From NCBI GenBank assembly GCA_024643945.1, contig JAHELX010000383.1, forward strand, positions 1-6,144: a stretch of 6,144 bases of DNA, written 5' to 3'. The position numbers and the translations under genes were made by a program. Shown here in pieces: positions 5,686 to 6,144 of the stretch. The notes beneath the pieces were generated by a model. The model saw only the letters and a list, made by a program, of their open reading frames with translations. It did no database searches and had not been told where the DNA came from. The number at the start of each line of letters is the position of its first letter. Position 1 is the first letter of the stretch. The stretch is from Anaerolineales bacterium (GTDB taxonomy: Bacteria > Chloroflexota > Anaerolineae > 4572-78 > NAK82).

Positions 5686-6144
5686 GTGAGGACGGTACGG
5701 TTATATAGTAAAGAAGATTGCCACCTGTGCGATGATGCCAGGATGATCCTCGATGCGGTCGCGACTCGTGTGCCGTTCCAGGTGCAGGTGGTAGATATTG
5801 AACAGGACCCCGTTTTGACCAAGCTATTTGGCGAACACGTTCCAGTGGTGGACTTTGGAGACGGCACGCGGCTCTACTGGCCATTTAGTCCAGAAGACTT
5901 GTTCCAGGCGCTGAACGGCACGCTAGAGCTGCCCCAGGGAACGGTCGTAGATAAGCAGGTCCCACGTGCTGCCGTCAGTGGCCGAACGCGCGACCTGGTC
6001 GTTTTTGTAGACAAACAGATCTATCGCCTTGCCAAACATTGGATCCTGGTCATAGGGTTCTTTATAGGGCTCTACGCTGGTCTGCCCTTTCTGGCTCCGA
6101 TCTTGATGGCCAGTGGTTACAGTGGCCCGGCCAATCTCATCTAC
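5686..6144 (+). CDS. Glutaredoxin-like domain fused to DUF2085-like membrane domain (3' truncated by window)
   Basis: The frame starts at GTG 5686 behind AAGGAG and runs open to the last base, giving 153 residues. Residues 1-80 are a small thioredoxin-fold domain of the glutaredoxin-like (DUF836-type) family: beta-strand TVRLYSK, redox motif CHLC at 12-15, and the cis-proline loop HVPVV with Pro53. After a linker (about 81-110), residues 111-153 (QIYRLAKHW, a membrane helix, then GLPFLAPILMASGYSGPANLIY) resemble the start of DUF2085 membrane proteins, in which a CHQ...RS motif normally follows. That part lies beyond the window. The N-terminal domain has no signal peptide and would be cytoplasmic. 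The gene is 52 bases after ccdA and probably co-transcribed. A role as an electron donor or partner in CcdA-linked redox chemistry is inferred. The function of DUF2085 is not established. The domain calls are from motif recognition only. Confidence 0.82.
   Translation, partial: MRTVRLYSKEDCHLCDDARMILDAVATRVPFQVQVVDIEQDPVLTKLFGEHVPVVDFGDGTRLYWPFSPEDLFQALNGTLELPQGTVVDKQVPRAAVSGRTRDLVVFVDKQIYRLAKHWILVIGFFIGLYAGLPFLAPILMASGYSGPANLIY

Noticed and set aside
1..6144. CRISPR array, tRNA, rRNA, insertion sequence, attachment site or replication origin
   Set aside because: No spaced repeat array, tRNA-like cloverleaf, transposase or integrase sequence, or terminal inverted repeats with target duplications were seen on either strand by eye.

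Overview
The window looks like part of a bacterial chromosome of moderately high GC. It most resembles Chloroflexota (Anaerolineae/Caldilineae-like): it has TTG/GTG starts with purine-rich ribosome binding sites, a ccm cluster next to a multidomain membrane-anchored cytochrome c, zinc-ribbon proteins and a DUF2085-type membrane protein. That assignment is an inference from protein flavour, not from a marker gene.

Layout, all on the + strand. (1) 1-146: the 3' end of a zinc-ribbon protein. (2) 147-296: an intergenic gap filled by a GC-rich block of interleaved direct and inverted repeats. (3) 297-2198: a secreted, membrane-anchored diheme cytochrome c with an Ig-like/carboxypeptidase-regulatory-like domain and a cytoplasmic helical tail. 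(4) 2261-4634: cytochrome c maturation genes ccmA, ccmB, ccmC and a 47-residue ccmD-like gene. (5) 4635-4805: a terminator-like hairpin, then promoter-like sequences. (6) 4806-5633: a CcdA-family thiol-disulfide transporter whose segments are in circularly permuted order. (7) 5686-6144: the 5' part of a glutaredoxin-like domain fused to a DUF2085-like membrane domain, open at the window end.

The genes form a coherent pathway. CcmABCD handle the heme side of System I cytochrome c maturation. CcdA carries reducing equivalents across the membrane to keep the CXXCH thiols of apocytochromes reduced. The glutaredoxin-like fusion is a plausible partner in that relay. The diheme cytochrome at 297-2198 is a likely client. 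CcmE, CcmF, CcmG and CcmH are not in the window.

The standout is the CcdA. It starts at the helix that is normally TM2, runs through TM6, and ends with the SPCVLP helix that is normally TM1. Each segment is present once and both redox cysteines are kept. This is the pattern of a natural circular permutation of a membrane redox protein. Second to it is the fusion of a CXXC glutaredoxin-like domain to a DUF2085-type membrane domain directly downstream.
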